DNA from: DASZHJ01 sp035581425
Lineage (GTDB): Bacteria > Pseudomonadota > Alphaproteobacteria > ATCC43930 > CGMCC-115725
Direction: 5' to 3'
Assembly (NCBI GenBank): GCA_035581425.1
Contig: DATJVP010000078.1
Location: 1 to 23,639 of the forward strand
DNA: 23,639 nt
Translations under genes and position numbers: made by a program
Shown: positions 1 to 9,401 of the stretch, piece after piece
How the letters are laid out: every line of letters begins with the position of its first letter
Position numbering within the stretch: position 1 is the stretch's first letter
Notes under the pieces: generated by a model
Seen by the model: only the letters and a program-made list of their open reading frames with translations
The model's database searches: none
What the model was told of the DNA's origin: nothing

Positions 1-555
1 GCGAAATTCAGATCTGAAACCTCCTCGTACGCCCGCAGTGAGATCGTGTCGGTTTCCGGATGGGCGACAATGCCGGGGATGTCCACGCCGAATGGTGCGC
101 TGGCGTTTGCATGCTCGGAAAAACTGCAGGGGCCGAAGGCCTAGTAGAACGAGACTACCTAACCCCTCCAACGGACTTGCTGTCGCGCGGTTCTCCGCGA
201 CCAGCCGGCTGCGGCCTCATATCGCGATTGCGCTCTTGGAGCGCGACGAGGGCCCTGTCACGCTTCGGCATCTTGCCGCGTTCCTCGCGGCTACTCGGCC
301 GCAGCACGGGCCGGAACCAATGCAACGCCGCCGCGGTCGCGCCGTGACCACCAGCAGCGGCTTCTGGCGATCTGAGTATTTTCCGAACCTTCCGCCGTAG
401 CCCACACTCGGCCACTCTGGGCTCAGAGGTCTGTAACCGAGAAGGCAGATTTGGCGCCGATTGAGGTAGTCGCTTCTGACGCGGAAATATGCGAGCACCA
501 CGACGCGGTTCGACCAATGCGGAAGGGCCTCGGTCCCCCCAATCCTTTCCGCAAT
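1..555. other. No convincing gene
   Basis: I see no supported gene in this stretch. A frame open from base 1 to the TAG at 142-144 (47 codons) could be the end of a gene cut by the window edge, but it matches no family I recognise and its third-position GC is only moderate. Longer open frames on both strands overlap one another, are rich in Arg and Pro, and lack a convincing ribosome binding site, as expected of chance frames in GC-rich DNA. I found no tRNA, CRISPR array or insertion-sequence end here. Confidence 0.4.
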
Positions 556-595
556 GCCCCGCCTCGACTTTCCCCGCCGAGGCGGGGCTTCTTTG
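556..595 (+). terminator. Intrinsic terminator
   Basis: A perfect 11-bp inverted repeat (GCCCCGCCTCG at 556-566, CGAGGCGGGGC at 578-588) encloses an 11-base loop and is followed by TTCTTT. This has the form of a rho-independent terminator reading on the plus strand. It would end a transcript from upstream of or within the first 550 bases and insulate the large signalling gene that follows. The T tract is short and interrupted, so efficiency is uncertain. Confidence 0.75.
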
Positions 596-733
596 TAATC
601 CCATGGGTACCGTGATCCAAAGACTCGAGTGTTCAATGAGGGAGAAAACTCCGGTGCCGCAGGGGTCGCAGCGTGTTTCGCTTCATGATATTTTATTAGC
701 CCCTGTCTCCCCATATTGGGGGCGAAGACGGGA

Positions 734-3700
734 ATGAAGGCAGAAATGACGACTCAACGCCGTGCGCGGCAACCCGGCCCTACTCGGCTGCGGGCGATCC
801 GCCGCGCCGCGCCGAAAAAAGATATTTCACCTCGGCCCCGCGGGTTTCCAGTCGTCGGGCTGGGCGCCTCGGCCGGTGGCCTTGAGGCCCTCAACAAATT
901 CCTCGAAGCGCTCCCTGCCAAGACTGGGATGGCCTTCATCCTGATTCAGCATCTCGACCCCACGCACAAGAGCCTGCTGGTCGAACTGCTGAGCAAGCAC
1001 ACCTCGATGCAAGTGCTGCAGGCTGCGGATGCGATGCCGCTCGAGCGCGATCATGCCTATGTCATTCCGCCACGCGCCTATATTTCGATCCGAGAGGGCG
1101 CACTCCGCCTGTCGATGCCGCGGGAGCGTCATGGCGCTCGCATGCCCTTCGACTTCTTTCTGCATTCGCTGGCTGCGGAATGCGGCGAGCGCGCCGTCTG
1201 CGTGATCCTCTCGGGAACCGGCGCCGATGGAAGCCTCGGACTCAAAGCGATCAAGGAGAATGGCGGGTTCGTCATAGCGCAGGAGCCGGAGGAGGCGGCG
1301 TATGAGGGCATGCCCCGGAGTGCGATCAATACAGGTGCTGTCGATCTCGTCCTGCCCGTGGCGAAAATCCCGGAAGCGCTCGCCAAGCGAAGCCAACGCG
1401 GTGCCACGAAGGTCCCGCGCGGTTCCACAGAGCCCCGCAATCGCGATCATGAGCGCCTGGCTCAGATCCTCGATCTCCTGAATTCGGAATCCTCCCATAA
1501 GTTCGAGTTTTACAAACCGGGAACGCTGCTGCGCCGGATAGAACGCCGGATGGCTCTGACCGCAATCAAAGACAGCGATCAGTATTTGAGCCTTCTGCGC
1601 AAAGACCAGCATGAGCGCGAACTTCTCGCGAAGGATCTGCTCATTCACGTGACCGAATTCTTCCGCGATTCGAAGGCGTTCGGTCTGCTGGCGGGAAACG
1701 TCGTTCCCGAGCTGGTGCGCCGTAAGAGATTCGATCGATCGCTTCGCGTTTGGGTACCGGCCTGCAGCACTGGCGAGGAAACCTATTCCATCGCCATGCT
1801 GTTCCTCGAGGAGATGGCCGCGGCGGGTCAGAACATCAATCTGCAGGTCTTCGCCTCGGACGTCGACGCGGACGCCGTCGCCGTCGCCCGCAACGGTCTC
1901 TATCCCGCTTCGATCGAGGCGAACATGACGCCGGAGCGGCTCGCCCGCTTCTTCGTCAAGGATGGCGATGGTTATCGGGTGACGCCGGCATTGCGCGATG
2001 CCGTCGTCTTTACGGTGCAAGATCTGCTGGTGGACGTGCCGTTCTCGCGCATCGATCTCATCTCCTGCCGCAATCTCCTAATTTATCTGCAGCCGGAAGT
2101 GCAGGAGAAGGTGCTTTCGCTGTTTCATTTTGCATTGCGCGAAGAAGGCATCCTCTTTCTCGGTACGGCGGAGAACATCGGTAGCCTCGCCGACCGGTTC
2201 AAGCCAATTTCCGAGGAGTACCGGATTTACCGGCACGTTGGACGCAGCCGACCCGGCGAGGTCGGTTTCGCCGCGCGTGCCGGCGAGGGGCCAAAGGCAC
2301 GCTGGCCTCGAGAGGTGCAGCAGGCCGCGGCGGCGCCGCACAGCAACCTCGGCGATCTCTCTCAACGTTTGCTGCTCCAGGCCTATGCACCGGCATCGGT
2401 GCTGATCAATCGAAAGCACGAATGCCTTTATTATTTCGGGCCCGCCGATCGCTATCTGCGCATTTCCGCGGGCGAGGCCTCGCGGGACGTGATCGCCATG
2501 GCGCGCGAGGGATTGCGCAGCAAGCTTAGAGCGGCGATCCAGCGGGCAGGCCAAGAGCCGGCAAACATCTTGGTAAGTGACGCGCAGATGGAGCACGACG
2601 GTGCGACGATCCCGGTGAGAATCGAAATCCGACGGGCCGAAAACAACGGCGAGGAATTACTGCTGGTCAGCTTCACCGATGGCTCGCGCGGCGGAAAAAA
2701 ACCCGCGCCGGCCGGCGCATCGACCGCCGAAGGGCCGCGGATCGCCGAGCTCGAGCGCGAGCTCGACGCCACCGGCAAAGAGCTGGAGATCGCAGCCCGG
2801 GAGCTGGAGCTTTCCCGGGAGGAGTTCAAGGCGATCAACGAAGAAGCCATGTCGGTGAACGAGGAGTACCAATCGACAAACGAGGAGCTGGAGACCTCGA
2901 AAGAGGAGCTGCAGTCCCTCAACGAGGAACTCACGGCCCTCAACGGCCAGCTGCAAGAGACGATCCAACAGTTGCGGGGCAGCTCCAACGATCTGCAGAA
3001 TATCCTGATCAGCTCGGACGTCGCGACGCTCTTCCTGGACGAGAAGCTCAACATCCGGTTCTTCACACCGCAGGCGAAGTCATTCTTCAGGATCATCGAC
3101 TCCGACATCGGCAGACCGCTCGCGGACCTCTCTCGCCTTTCCGATGACGGCGATCTCCTCGCCGATGCCCGAGCGGTGCTGGCGAACTTTGCACCCGTCA
3201 ATCGCGAGATCGAGACCGACAAGGGGATTTGGTACATCCGCCGTATCCTGCCCTATCGCACGCAGGACGACCGTGTGGAGGGGGTGGTTGTCACCTTCAC
3301 CGACATATCCGAATCCAAGGCGGCGGAACGCGAAATCGAAGCGGCACGGTCCTACTCCGCGAGCATCGTCGATACCGTGCGTCAGCCGCTCGTCGTGCTC
3401 GACGCCGAGCTTCGCGTGGTCTTTGCCAGCCGCTCCTTCTATCGAGCCTTCTCGGTTAAGCCCGACGAGACCGTCGGGCGACAGCTAGGTGCGGTCGATG
3501 ACCGACGCCTCGACGTTCCGGCGCTGTACGGCTTCCTCGATCGACTGCGCGCGGGAGAGACGGACATCGAGGATTACAAGATCGTGATCGAGCTGCCGTC
3601 GACCGGGCGACGGTCCCTTCTCATGAACGCTCGAGAGATCGGTGGAAAGCCGTTGACCGGCCGGCAGATCCTGGTGGCGATCGAGGATGTTACCGAGCGC

Positions 3701-5506
3701 TATCGCGTAGCAGCGGCGTTGGACGTCGCCAGACAGCAGGCTGAGCGGGCAAATATCGCGAAGTCGCGTTTCCTCGCCGCCGCCAGTCACGACCTGCGTC
3801 AGCCGCTGCAGACCATCAGTCTCCTGCAGGGCATCCTGGCGAGAAAGCTCAAAGATGAGGATACCCTAAAGCTGGTTGCCAGGCTCGATGAGACACTCGG
3901 CGCCATGTCGGGGATGCTGAATACGCTGCTCGACATCAACCAGCTCGAAGCCGGAACCGTCGAGCCCGAGCGCGCCGATTTTCCGGTCAATGATTTGCTC
4001 GCGCAGATGAAGACGGAGTTTTCTTACCACACGGAGTCGCATGGCCTCGACTGGCGCATGGTGCCGTCGAGCCAGGTGGTGAGGAGCGATCCGCGGCTGC
4101 TCGAGCAGATGATCCGCAATCTGCTGTCGAATGCGGTGAAATACACCCCACGAGGCAGGATCTTGCTCGGCTGCCGGCGGCGCGGCGACAAGCTTCGTAT
4201 CGAAGTCTGGGACACCGGCATCGGTATCCCCGAAGAGCAGATTCAAGCGATCTTCGAGGAGTTTCACCAGCTCGACAATCCCGCACGCGAGCGCACGCGC
4301 GGCCTCGGCCTCGGGCTTTCCATCGTCCAGCGTTTGGGCGATTTGCTGGACCATCCAATCGATGTCCGCTCCGAACGGGGCAAGGGCTCGGTGTTTTCCG
4401 TGGAGGTGCCGCTTGGTGAACGCGTGGTAGTCGGATTGGCTCGGCACGAGCAAGCGACTGCAGATAACTTTGCGGCCCGCACCGGTGCGATCCTGATCAT
4501 CGAGGACGACCCGTCGGTGCGCGAAACGCTGGATCTCCTGTTCCGAAGCGAGGGGCACCGCACGGCGCTCGCCGGGGAAGGGACGGCGGCACTGACGCTT
4601 GCGGCGCGTGGGGTGATTCGGCCAGACGTCATTGTCGCCGACTACAATTTGCCCTGCGGTCTGAACGGTCTCCAGGTTGTGGCTGCCTTGCGCGCAACGC
4701 TCCACCGAGAGATTCCCGTCATCATTCTCACCGGCGATATATCCTCGCAGACCATGCGAGAAATCGCGCAGCAGGGCTGCGTGCAACTCAATAAGCCCGT
4801 GCGGGCGGACGAGTTGACGCGCTTGATCCAGAGCCTGCTCGCGGTGCCGGGCGCTCCCGTTGCAAAGCCGCATGGACCGCAGCCGATTGAACCGGCCGTC
4901 GATGCGCAAGTGCTCACCGTGTTCGTCGTCGACGACGAAAGCGAAGTGCGCGAAGCCATGCGTGAATTTCTCTTTGCGGCTGGCCGACCTGTCGAAGTCT
5001 TCGAGAGCGGCGAGGCCTTTCTCGATGCCTATCGCTCCGATCGCAGAGGGTGCCTCATCCTGGATGCAGGTCTACCCGGCATGAACGGGCTGCAGGTTTT
5101 GGAGCGCTTGAAGGGCGCGGGACATGCCCTGCCGGTCATCATGATCACCGGTCATGCCGATGTTCCCATGGCAATCGCGGCAATGAAGGCCGGCGCACTC
5201 GATTTCATCGAGAAGCCTTTCCGCCACGATGACCTGCTGGCTGTGATCGATCGCGCCCAGAAGACCGCTTACGATGCGACGGAGCGCTCGATGCGGCGCC
5301 AAGCGGCGATGACGCGCATCGCTCATTTGACCGGGCGCGAGCAAGAAATCATGGATCTGGTGATCGCCGGTCACGCGAACAAGGAAATCGCCTTCCGTCT
5401 CGATATCAGTCAGCGCACGGTCGAGAACCACCGCGCCGCCGTTATGACGAAGACCGGCACCAAGTCGCTTCCAGATCTGGTCCGCTTGGTGATCGCCGCA
5501 ACCTGA
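734..5506 (+). CDS. CheB-CheR-PAS hybrid histidine kinase with two receivers and LuxR-type HTH
   Basis: This is a giant multidomain signalling protein of about 1590 residues. Numbered from the ATG at 734, the order is: CheB methylesterase (about 40-215; Ser46 in GASAGG, His73 in QHLDP, Asp165 in GTGADGS); CheR methyltransferase (about 240-490; SAM motif PACSTGEE, then CRNLLIYL); a Glu/Asn-rich coiled coil (about 668-755); two PAS domains (about 757-865 and 870-985); HisKA with His1019 in ASHDLRQP; HATPase_c (about 1118-1228; N box RNLLSNAVKYT, DTGIGIP, GLGLGLS); receiver 1 (Asp1303); receiver 2 (Asp1444, ITGHAD, EKPF); and a FixJ/LuxR-type HTH (about 1528-1588, LTGREQEIMDLV, RTVENHRA). All key residues look intact. 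By family it should sense through PAS, autophosphorylate on His, pass phosphate to the receivers and regulate transcription directly. No chemoreceptor or other che gene lies nearby, so a chemotaxis role is not implied. Starts at TTG 716 or ATG 746 (GAAGG six bases upstream) are possible. Confidence 0.93.
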   Translation: MKAEMTTQRRARQPGPTRLRAIRRAAPKKDISPRPRGFPVVGLGASAGGLEALNKFLEALPAKTGMAFILIQHLDPTHKSLLVELLSKHTSMQVLQAADAMPLERDHAYVIPPRAYISIREGALRLSMPRERHGARMPFDFFLHSLAAECGERAVCVILSGTGADGSLGLKAIKENGGFVIAQEPEEAAYEGMPRSAINTGAVDLVLPVAKIPEALAKRSQRGATKVPRGSTEPRNRDHERLAQILDLLNSESSHKFEFYKPGTLLRRIERRMALTAIKDSDQYLSLLRKDQHERELLAKDLLIHVTEFFRDSKAFGLLAGNVVPELVRRKRFDRSLRVWVPACSTGEETYSIAMLFLEEMAAAGQNINLQVFASDVDADAVAVARNGLYPASIEANMTPERLARFFVKDGDGYRVTPALRDAVVFTVQDLLVDVPFSRIDLISCRNLLIYLQPEVQEKVLSLFHFALREEGILFLGTAENIGSLADRFKPISEEYRIYRHVGRSRPGEVGFAARAGEGPKARWPREVQQAAAAPHSNLGDLSQRLLLQAYAPASVLINRKHECLYYFGPADRYLRISAGEASRDVIAMAREGLRSKLRAAIQRAGQEPANILVSDAQMEHDGATIPVRIEIRRAENNGEELLLVSFTDGSRGGKKPAPAGASTAEGPRIAELERELDATGKELEIAARELELSREEFKAINEEAMSVNEEYQSTNEELETSKEELQSLNEELTALNGQLQETIQQLRGSSNDLQNILISSDVATLFLDEKLNIRFFTPQAKSFFRIIDSDIGRPLADLSRLSDDGDLLADARAVLANFAPVNREIETDKGIWYIRRILPYRTQDDRVEGVVVTFTDISESKAAEREIEAARSYSASIVDTVRQPLVVLDAELRVVFASRSFYRAFSVKPDETVGRQLGAVDDRRLDVPALYGFLDRLRAGETDIEDYKIVIELPSTGRRSLLMNAREIGGKPLTGRQILVAIEDVTERYRVAAALDVARQQAERANIAKSRFLAAASHDLRQPLQTISLLQGILARKLKDEDTLKLVARLDETLGAMSGMLNTLLDINQLEAGTVEPERADFPVNDLLAQMKTEFSYHTESHGLDWRMVPSSQVVRSDPRLLEQMIRNLLSNAVKYTPRGRILLGCRRRGDKLRIEVWDTGIGIPEEQIQAIFEEFHQLDNPARERTRGLGLGLSIVQRLGDLLDHPIDVRSERGKGSVFSVEVPLGERVVVGLARHEQATADNFAARTGAILIIEDDPSVRETLDLLFRSEGHRTALAGEGTAALTLAARGVIRPDVIVADYNLPCGLNGLQVVAALRATLHREIPVIILTGDISSQTMREIAQQGCVQLNKPVRADELTRLIQSLLAVPGAPVAKPHGPQPIEPAVDAQVLTVFVVDDESEVREAMREFLFAAGRPVEVFESGEAFLDAYRSDRRGCLILDAGLPGMNGLQVLERLKGAGHALPVIMITGHADVPMAIAAMKAGALDFIEKPFRHDDLLAVIDRAQKTAYDATERSMRRQAAMTRIAHLTGREQEIMDLVIAGHANKEIAFRLDISQRTVENHRAAVMTKTGTKSLPDLVRLVIAAT

Positions 5507-5527
5507 CGCAGAACATCCGCGGGCTCG

Positions 5528-5704
5528 TCACCGCCGGCCGTTGGGTAGAGCTGCAGCTGCCGCCCGATCTTCAAACTTCCTCGCCATCCCAAGATATCGA
5601 GCCGACAGCTCCGTATACTGGTCGCGGAGCTTGAAGTCCCGTGTGGCTTGGGCCTTCTCCCAATAGAAGATCGCTTTCCTCCGCCATTCCGCGAGTTGAT
5701 TCAT
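5528..5704 (-). CDS. Small conserved-type hypothetical protein (58 aa)
   Basis: I do not know a function. The product is a charged, probably helical protein rich in Arg, Lys and Ala, beginning MNQLAEWRRKAIFYWEKAQ, with no membrane segment or signal. Small proteins of this kind are, as I recall, common in Bradyrhizobium-type genomes, but I cannot confirm homology. The frame extends upstream to 5749, yet the ATG at 5704 is preceded by a strong Shine-Dalgarno (AGGAGGTGGAGC just before ATG), which decides the start. It lies convergently 21 bases from the end of the large kinase gene and follows the 29-residue gene on the same strand. Confidence 0.65.
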   Translation of the reverse strand: MNQLAEWRRKAIFYWEKAQATRDFKLRDQYTELSARYLGMARKFEDRAAAAALPNGRR

Positions 5705-5828
5705 GCTCCACCTCCTGCCGTTCGATGAACCTAACCGTCGGAAAGCCAATCGCCCGCCGACGATGCATCTAATCGACGCTCGGTACCAACGCTATGCCGA
5801 GCCGGATTATCCGACGTCGGAAGCGCGC

Positions 5829-5918
5829 TCAACGAAGCCCGAATTTCCAAGCGACGAACATAACCAAAAATACAGACACTGATAGCATCACCATCAGTGG
5901 GATCATCTTCTTCTGCAT
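5829..5918 (-). CDS. Tiny single-pass membrane protein (29 aa)
   Basis: This is a very short reading frame. It begins MQKKMIP, runs through a hydrophobic stretch of about 17 residues (LMVMLSVSVFLVMFVAW) and ends in KFGLR, the typical layout of a small single-pass inner-membrane peptide with basic ends. A good GGAGG lies nine bases before the ATG. The coding strand is that of the 58-residue gene 124 bases downstream. No function can be assigned. The combination of ribosome binding site and membrane-like composition is the argument that it is real; the length alone would not be. Confidence 0.5.
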   Translation of the reverse strand: MQKKMIPLMVMLSVSVFLVMFVAWKFGLR

Positions 5919-6192
5919 GCAGGTTATCCTCCGTGCCGCCGTGGCCTGAGCAGATGCCAGGCGTCATCAGGGCGCTACGAGATATCAATCATCGCGGACG
6001 AGTCCACCGAGACGATGGCAGGACGGCCGCTACCGGCCGTTCGCCATTTCGGATTTGTGCGCCACCCTAGAACTCGAACCCACTGAAGTCAGTCCTCGGA
6101 AAATACTCACGGAGGCATGTTCGAGTACCGATTGCGCCTCGGCTTTGTGCAGCGACCGGCGTGGCGGTCGGCTCTAAGTGGTTTCCGACCCG
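5919..6192. other. Intergenic stretch with hairpins, no gene
   Basis: I see no gene here. Two short hairpins are present: 7-bp arms ACGGCCG (6023-6029) and CGGCCGT (6034-6040) around CTAC, and 6-bp arms CGACCG (6154-6159) and CGGTCG (6166-6171). Neither is followed by a T run on either strand, so I do not call them terminators. The second lies just past the stop of the universal-stress-protein remnant on the minus strand. Confidence 0.4.
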
Positions 6193-6360
6193 TCAGCGAT
6201 AAACCAGCATCGGAATCTTGGAACGCGTGAGTACCTTGACCGTCTCGCTGCCCAGCACGATCGCGAAGATGCCATGGCGGCCACGCGAAGGGCGGAATCC
6301 CGTTCGGACGCATGGAATTGCAGTCTCGGCCAAATAACGATTCCTTCGCCCGGCCGCCAA
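6193..6360 (-). pseudogene. Decayed universal stress protein (UspA family), C-terminal fragment
   Basis: On the minus strand, about 30 codons before the TGA at 6193-6195 encode a near-perfect UspA-family C-terminus: SRGRHGIFAIVLGSETVKVL followed by TRSKIPMLVYR. It includes the glycine-rich G-x(2)-G-x(9)-G-S/T-type nucleotide-binding loop and the last beta strand. Just upstream the similarity breaks. The same frame gives AETA and then unrelated residues, while the neighbouring frame reads DSALRVAAMAS, resembling the usual DLIVMAS strand, which suggests a frameshift near 6290. Nothing resembling the first two thirds of a Usp (normally about 140-160 residues) is present. I read it as a remnant of a stress gene. 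The left boundary is approximate. Confidence 0.6.
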
Positions 6361-6420
6361 AACCTGCAGACAGAACAACGCGTTATGCCGGCCGCTATGG
6401 TCGCTTCCGAGCCAGCCTGA

Positions 6421-6435
6421 TGCTGCAGTGCAATA
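6421..6435. promoter_or_regulatory. Imperfect PhaR-type operator upstream of phasin
   Basis: TGCTGCAGTGCAATA matches the perfect palindrome 67 bases downstream in its first 12 bases and diverges only in the last half-arm. It contains CTGC-AGT-GCA. Placed with the second copy before a phasin gene, it is a probable second binding site for the PHA-responsive repressor PhaR. Confidence 0.5.
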
Positions 6436-6487
6436 ATTTTTGCCGATGACATTGAACAAACGCCTATGTAGGGCCACATCTCGGTAA

Positions 6488-6502
6488 TGCTGCAGTGCAG
6501 CA
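6488..6502. promoter_or_regulatory. PhaR-type operator, perfect palindrome
   Basis: TGCTGCAGTGCAGCA is a perfect 15-base palindrome (7-base arms around one G). It holds CTGC-N3-GCAG, the TGC-rich motif I recall for PhaR of Paracoccus denitrificans, a repressor that lets go of DNA when it binds PHA polymer. It ends 29 bases before the phasin start codon at 6532, directly upstream of a -35-like TTGGAC (6504-6509). That position suits repression of the phasin promoter. Confidence 0.65.
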
Positions 6503-6531
6503 ATTGGACAAGACCCTCACTACACTATGGG

Positions 6532-7008
6532 ATGGCGAAAATGATCAATGGCAAGTTCTTCGATACGACGGGAGTCGGCAAGATGTTCGCTGGCTTCACA
6601 TTCCCGGGCTTCGATGTCGGAGCCCTGATGGCAACTCAGCGCAAGAACCTAGAGGCGCTCACCGAGGCAAATCAGCTTGCGATGGCGGGCTTCCAGGCGC
6701 TTGCGAATATGCAGGTCGAACTGACCCGCGCCGCGATCGATGAGACGTCCGCGATGGTCCGCGATTGGACAGAGACCGGCGCTCCGGAAGCGAAGCTCCG
6801 GAAGCAGGCGGCATTCGCCAAGAAGGCGGTTGCGACGGGCGTGAGCAATACCCGCGAGTTGGTCGAGCTCGCCGGCAAGACCCAGGCCGAGGCGTTTGAC
6901 GTGCTGAGCAAGCGCTTCAACGAAAGCCTCGACGAGATGGCCTCGTTCGCGAAGAAAGAGACCAAGAAAGAGATCAAGAAAGCGACCAAGATGACGCGGC
7001 GCCACTGA
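6532..7008 (+). CDS. Phasin family protein (PHA granule-associated)
   Basis: This 158-residue protein is of the Phasin_2 type. It is an amphipathic, largely helical, low-cysteine protein that coats polyhydroxyalkanoate granules in the cytoplasm. Recognisable parts are the N-terminal FPGFDVGALMATQRKNLEAL segment, the following NQLAMAGFQALANMQ helix, and a central region rich in Ala, Glu and Lys. The C-terminus (141-158) is an unusually basic tail with seven Lys and two Arg. The frame is open upstream to 6487, but that part overlaps the operator palindrome and does not look like phasin, so ATG 6532 (or 6541) is preferred; neither has a strong Shine-Dalgarno. Two PhaR-type palindromes precede it and a strong terminator follows, so it looks monocistronic. 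Confidence 0.88.
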   Translation: MAKMINGKFFDTTGVGKMFAGFTFPGFDVGALMATQRKNLEALTEANQLAMAGFQALANMQVELTRAAIDETSAMVRDWTETGAPEAKLRKQAAFAKKAVATGVSNTRELVELAGKTQAEAFDVLSKRFNESLDEMASFAKKETKKEIKKATKMTRRH

Positions 7009-7038
7009 TCCTTTGTCGCGCTCAGACAGTACTCTCAG

Positions 7039-7066
7039 AGGCCGTCCTTCGGGGCGGCCTTTCTCT
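7039..7066 (+). terminator. Intrinsic terminator of the phasin gene
   Basis: A 9-bp stem starts at AGGCCGTCC (7039-7047), closes with a TTCG tetraloop (7048-7051) and pairs with GGGCGGCCT (7052-7060, one G-T pair). It is followed by TTCTCTT. This is a classic rho-independent terminator 30 bases after the phasin stop. It stands between the phasin and the convergent DUF3309-like gene. Confidence 0.9.
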
Positions 7067-7149
7067 TCGTGCACAGATGCAGATCTCGAGAGTCGTTGCT
7101 GCACGCCGGCGGAAATTGGCGGTCGCTGGTAAGCGCCTCCAAAGAGGAT

Positions 7150-7320
7150 CTAGCCGATACCTCGGAGCCCGCCGACTGCCCAGAGGACCACAAGCACCAC
7201 GAGTACGAGGCCAAGGCCGCCCCCGAATGCGTGCGAGTAGCCGCCGCCGTAATAATAGCCACCGCCGCCACCCAGCAAGATGACGATGAGGATGATAATT
7301 AGGATCGTGCCGAGAGACAC
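7150..7320 (-). CDS. DUF3309-like small membrane protein (56 aa)
   Basis: This small hydrophobic protein begins with GTG (MSLGTILIIILIVILLGG). It has two membrane segments (about residues 4-17 and 36-49) joined by a Gly/Tyr-rich linker (GGGGGYYYGGG). The MSLGTIL start and the two-helix layout match DUF3309-type proteins common in Hyphomicrobiales, which have no established function. The start is fixed by AAGGAGA about seven bases before the GTG. It is convergent with the phasin and lies downstream, on the same strand, of the 67-residue gene. The linker is richer in Gly and Tyr than I expect for the family, so the assignment is by resemblance only. Confidence 0.7.
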   Translation of the reverse strand: MSLGTILIIILIVILLGGGGGYYYGGGYSHAFGGGLGLVLVVLVVLWAVGGLRGIG

Positions 7321-7504
7321 AGACGTTCTCCTTGCGTAGTGGGCGACATCCGCGTCAAGCGGCGGGGCAGCCTCAATTGAATTCGAAGCCTCGAGTGGAG
7401 AATAGCCGTTGGCAAAACGGTGCCGATAGGCTCGGAAACTACTCAGGCACCTCGGTGCCGCGTCTCGTCACCGAGCGTCGCTTTCGCAAGCAATTCACGG
7501 TCGT

Positions 7505-7708
7505 TCAATTCACTGCTCGGTCGAGCACTCGGTAGGTCTTCAAGCCGTAGTGACGAGCGAGAGCGCTTGCCCTCTTCCTTGCCTCTGCCTTGCTTTTGAT
7601 CAGGAAGACTTCAGTGCTATTGCTCTCCGCTTCGCCTGGTTCGCTTTGCGCACGGAGCGTCGCTTGCAGGCCCTGATATGTGTCCTGAATTTTCAGTCGG
7701 ACAATCAC
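7505..7708 (-). CDS. Hypothetical protein (67 aa)
   Basis: Function unknown. The predicted protein starts at GTG (MIVRLKIQDTYQGL) with a purine-rich AAGGAAAG four bases upstream. The second half (about 38-62) is a basic helix, KSKAEARKRASALARHYGLKT, that resembles the helix of small alpha/beta proteins. No signal peptide or membrane segment is visible. It begins 57 bases after the groL stop on the same strand with no hairpin terminator between, so it may be the third gene of the groESL transcript. It could be a small stress-related protein, but that rests only on position. Confidence 0.6.
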   Translation of the reverse strand: MIVRLKIQDTYQGLQATLRAQSEPGEAESNSTEVFLIKSKAEARKRASALARHYGLKTYRVLDRAVN

Positions 7709-7765
7709 GACGCTTTCCTTTCATCGGCTTTCGGGCGATGCGGGACAATCACGGTGGCAGAGGTC

Positions 7766-9391
<1,626 letters not shown>

Positions 9392-9401
9392 GACGTTCTC
9401 C

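Noticed and set aside
217..714. Long minus-strand open frame (165 codons) in the upstream region
   Set aside because: It overlaps other equally long frames, has Arg/Pro/Ser-rich composition, runs through the terminator hairpin and resembles no family I know.
636..737. 33-codon frame ending in ATGA overlap with the kinase start, as a possible leader peptide
   Set aside because: It has no ribosome binding site and no recognisable composition; the overlap could easily be accidental.
827..2020. 397-codon minus-strand frame inside the kinase gene
   Set aside because: It is antisense to the well-supported CheB-CheR coding region and shows no domain of its own; a GC-rich shadow frame.
6080..6092. 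GGGTTCGAGTTC on the minus strand, resembling a tRNA T loop
   Set aside because: The flanking bases do not form the 5-bp T stem, and no acceptor or anticodon arm can be found around it.
7447..7462. Short hairpin GGCAC-CTCG-GTGCC near 7.45 kb
   Set aside because: It has a five-base stem with no T tract on either strand; such hairpins are expected by chance in GC-rich DNA.
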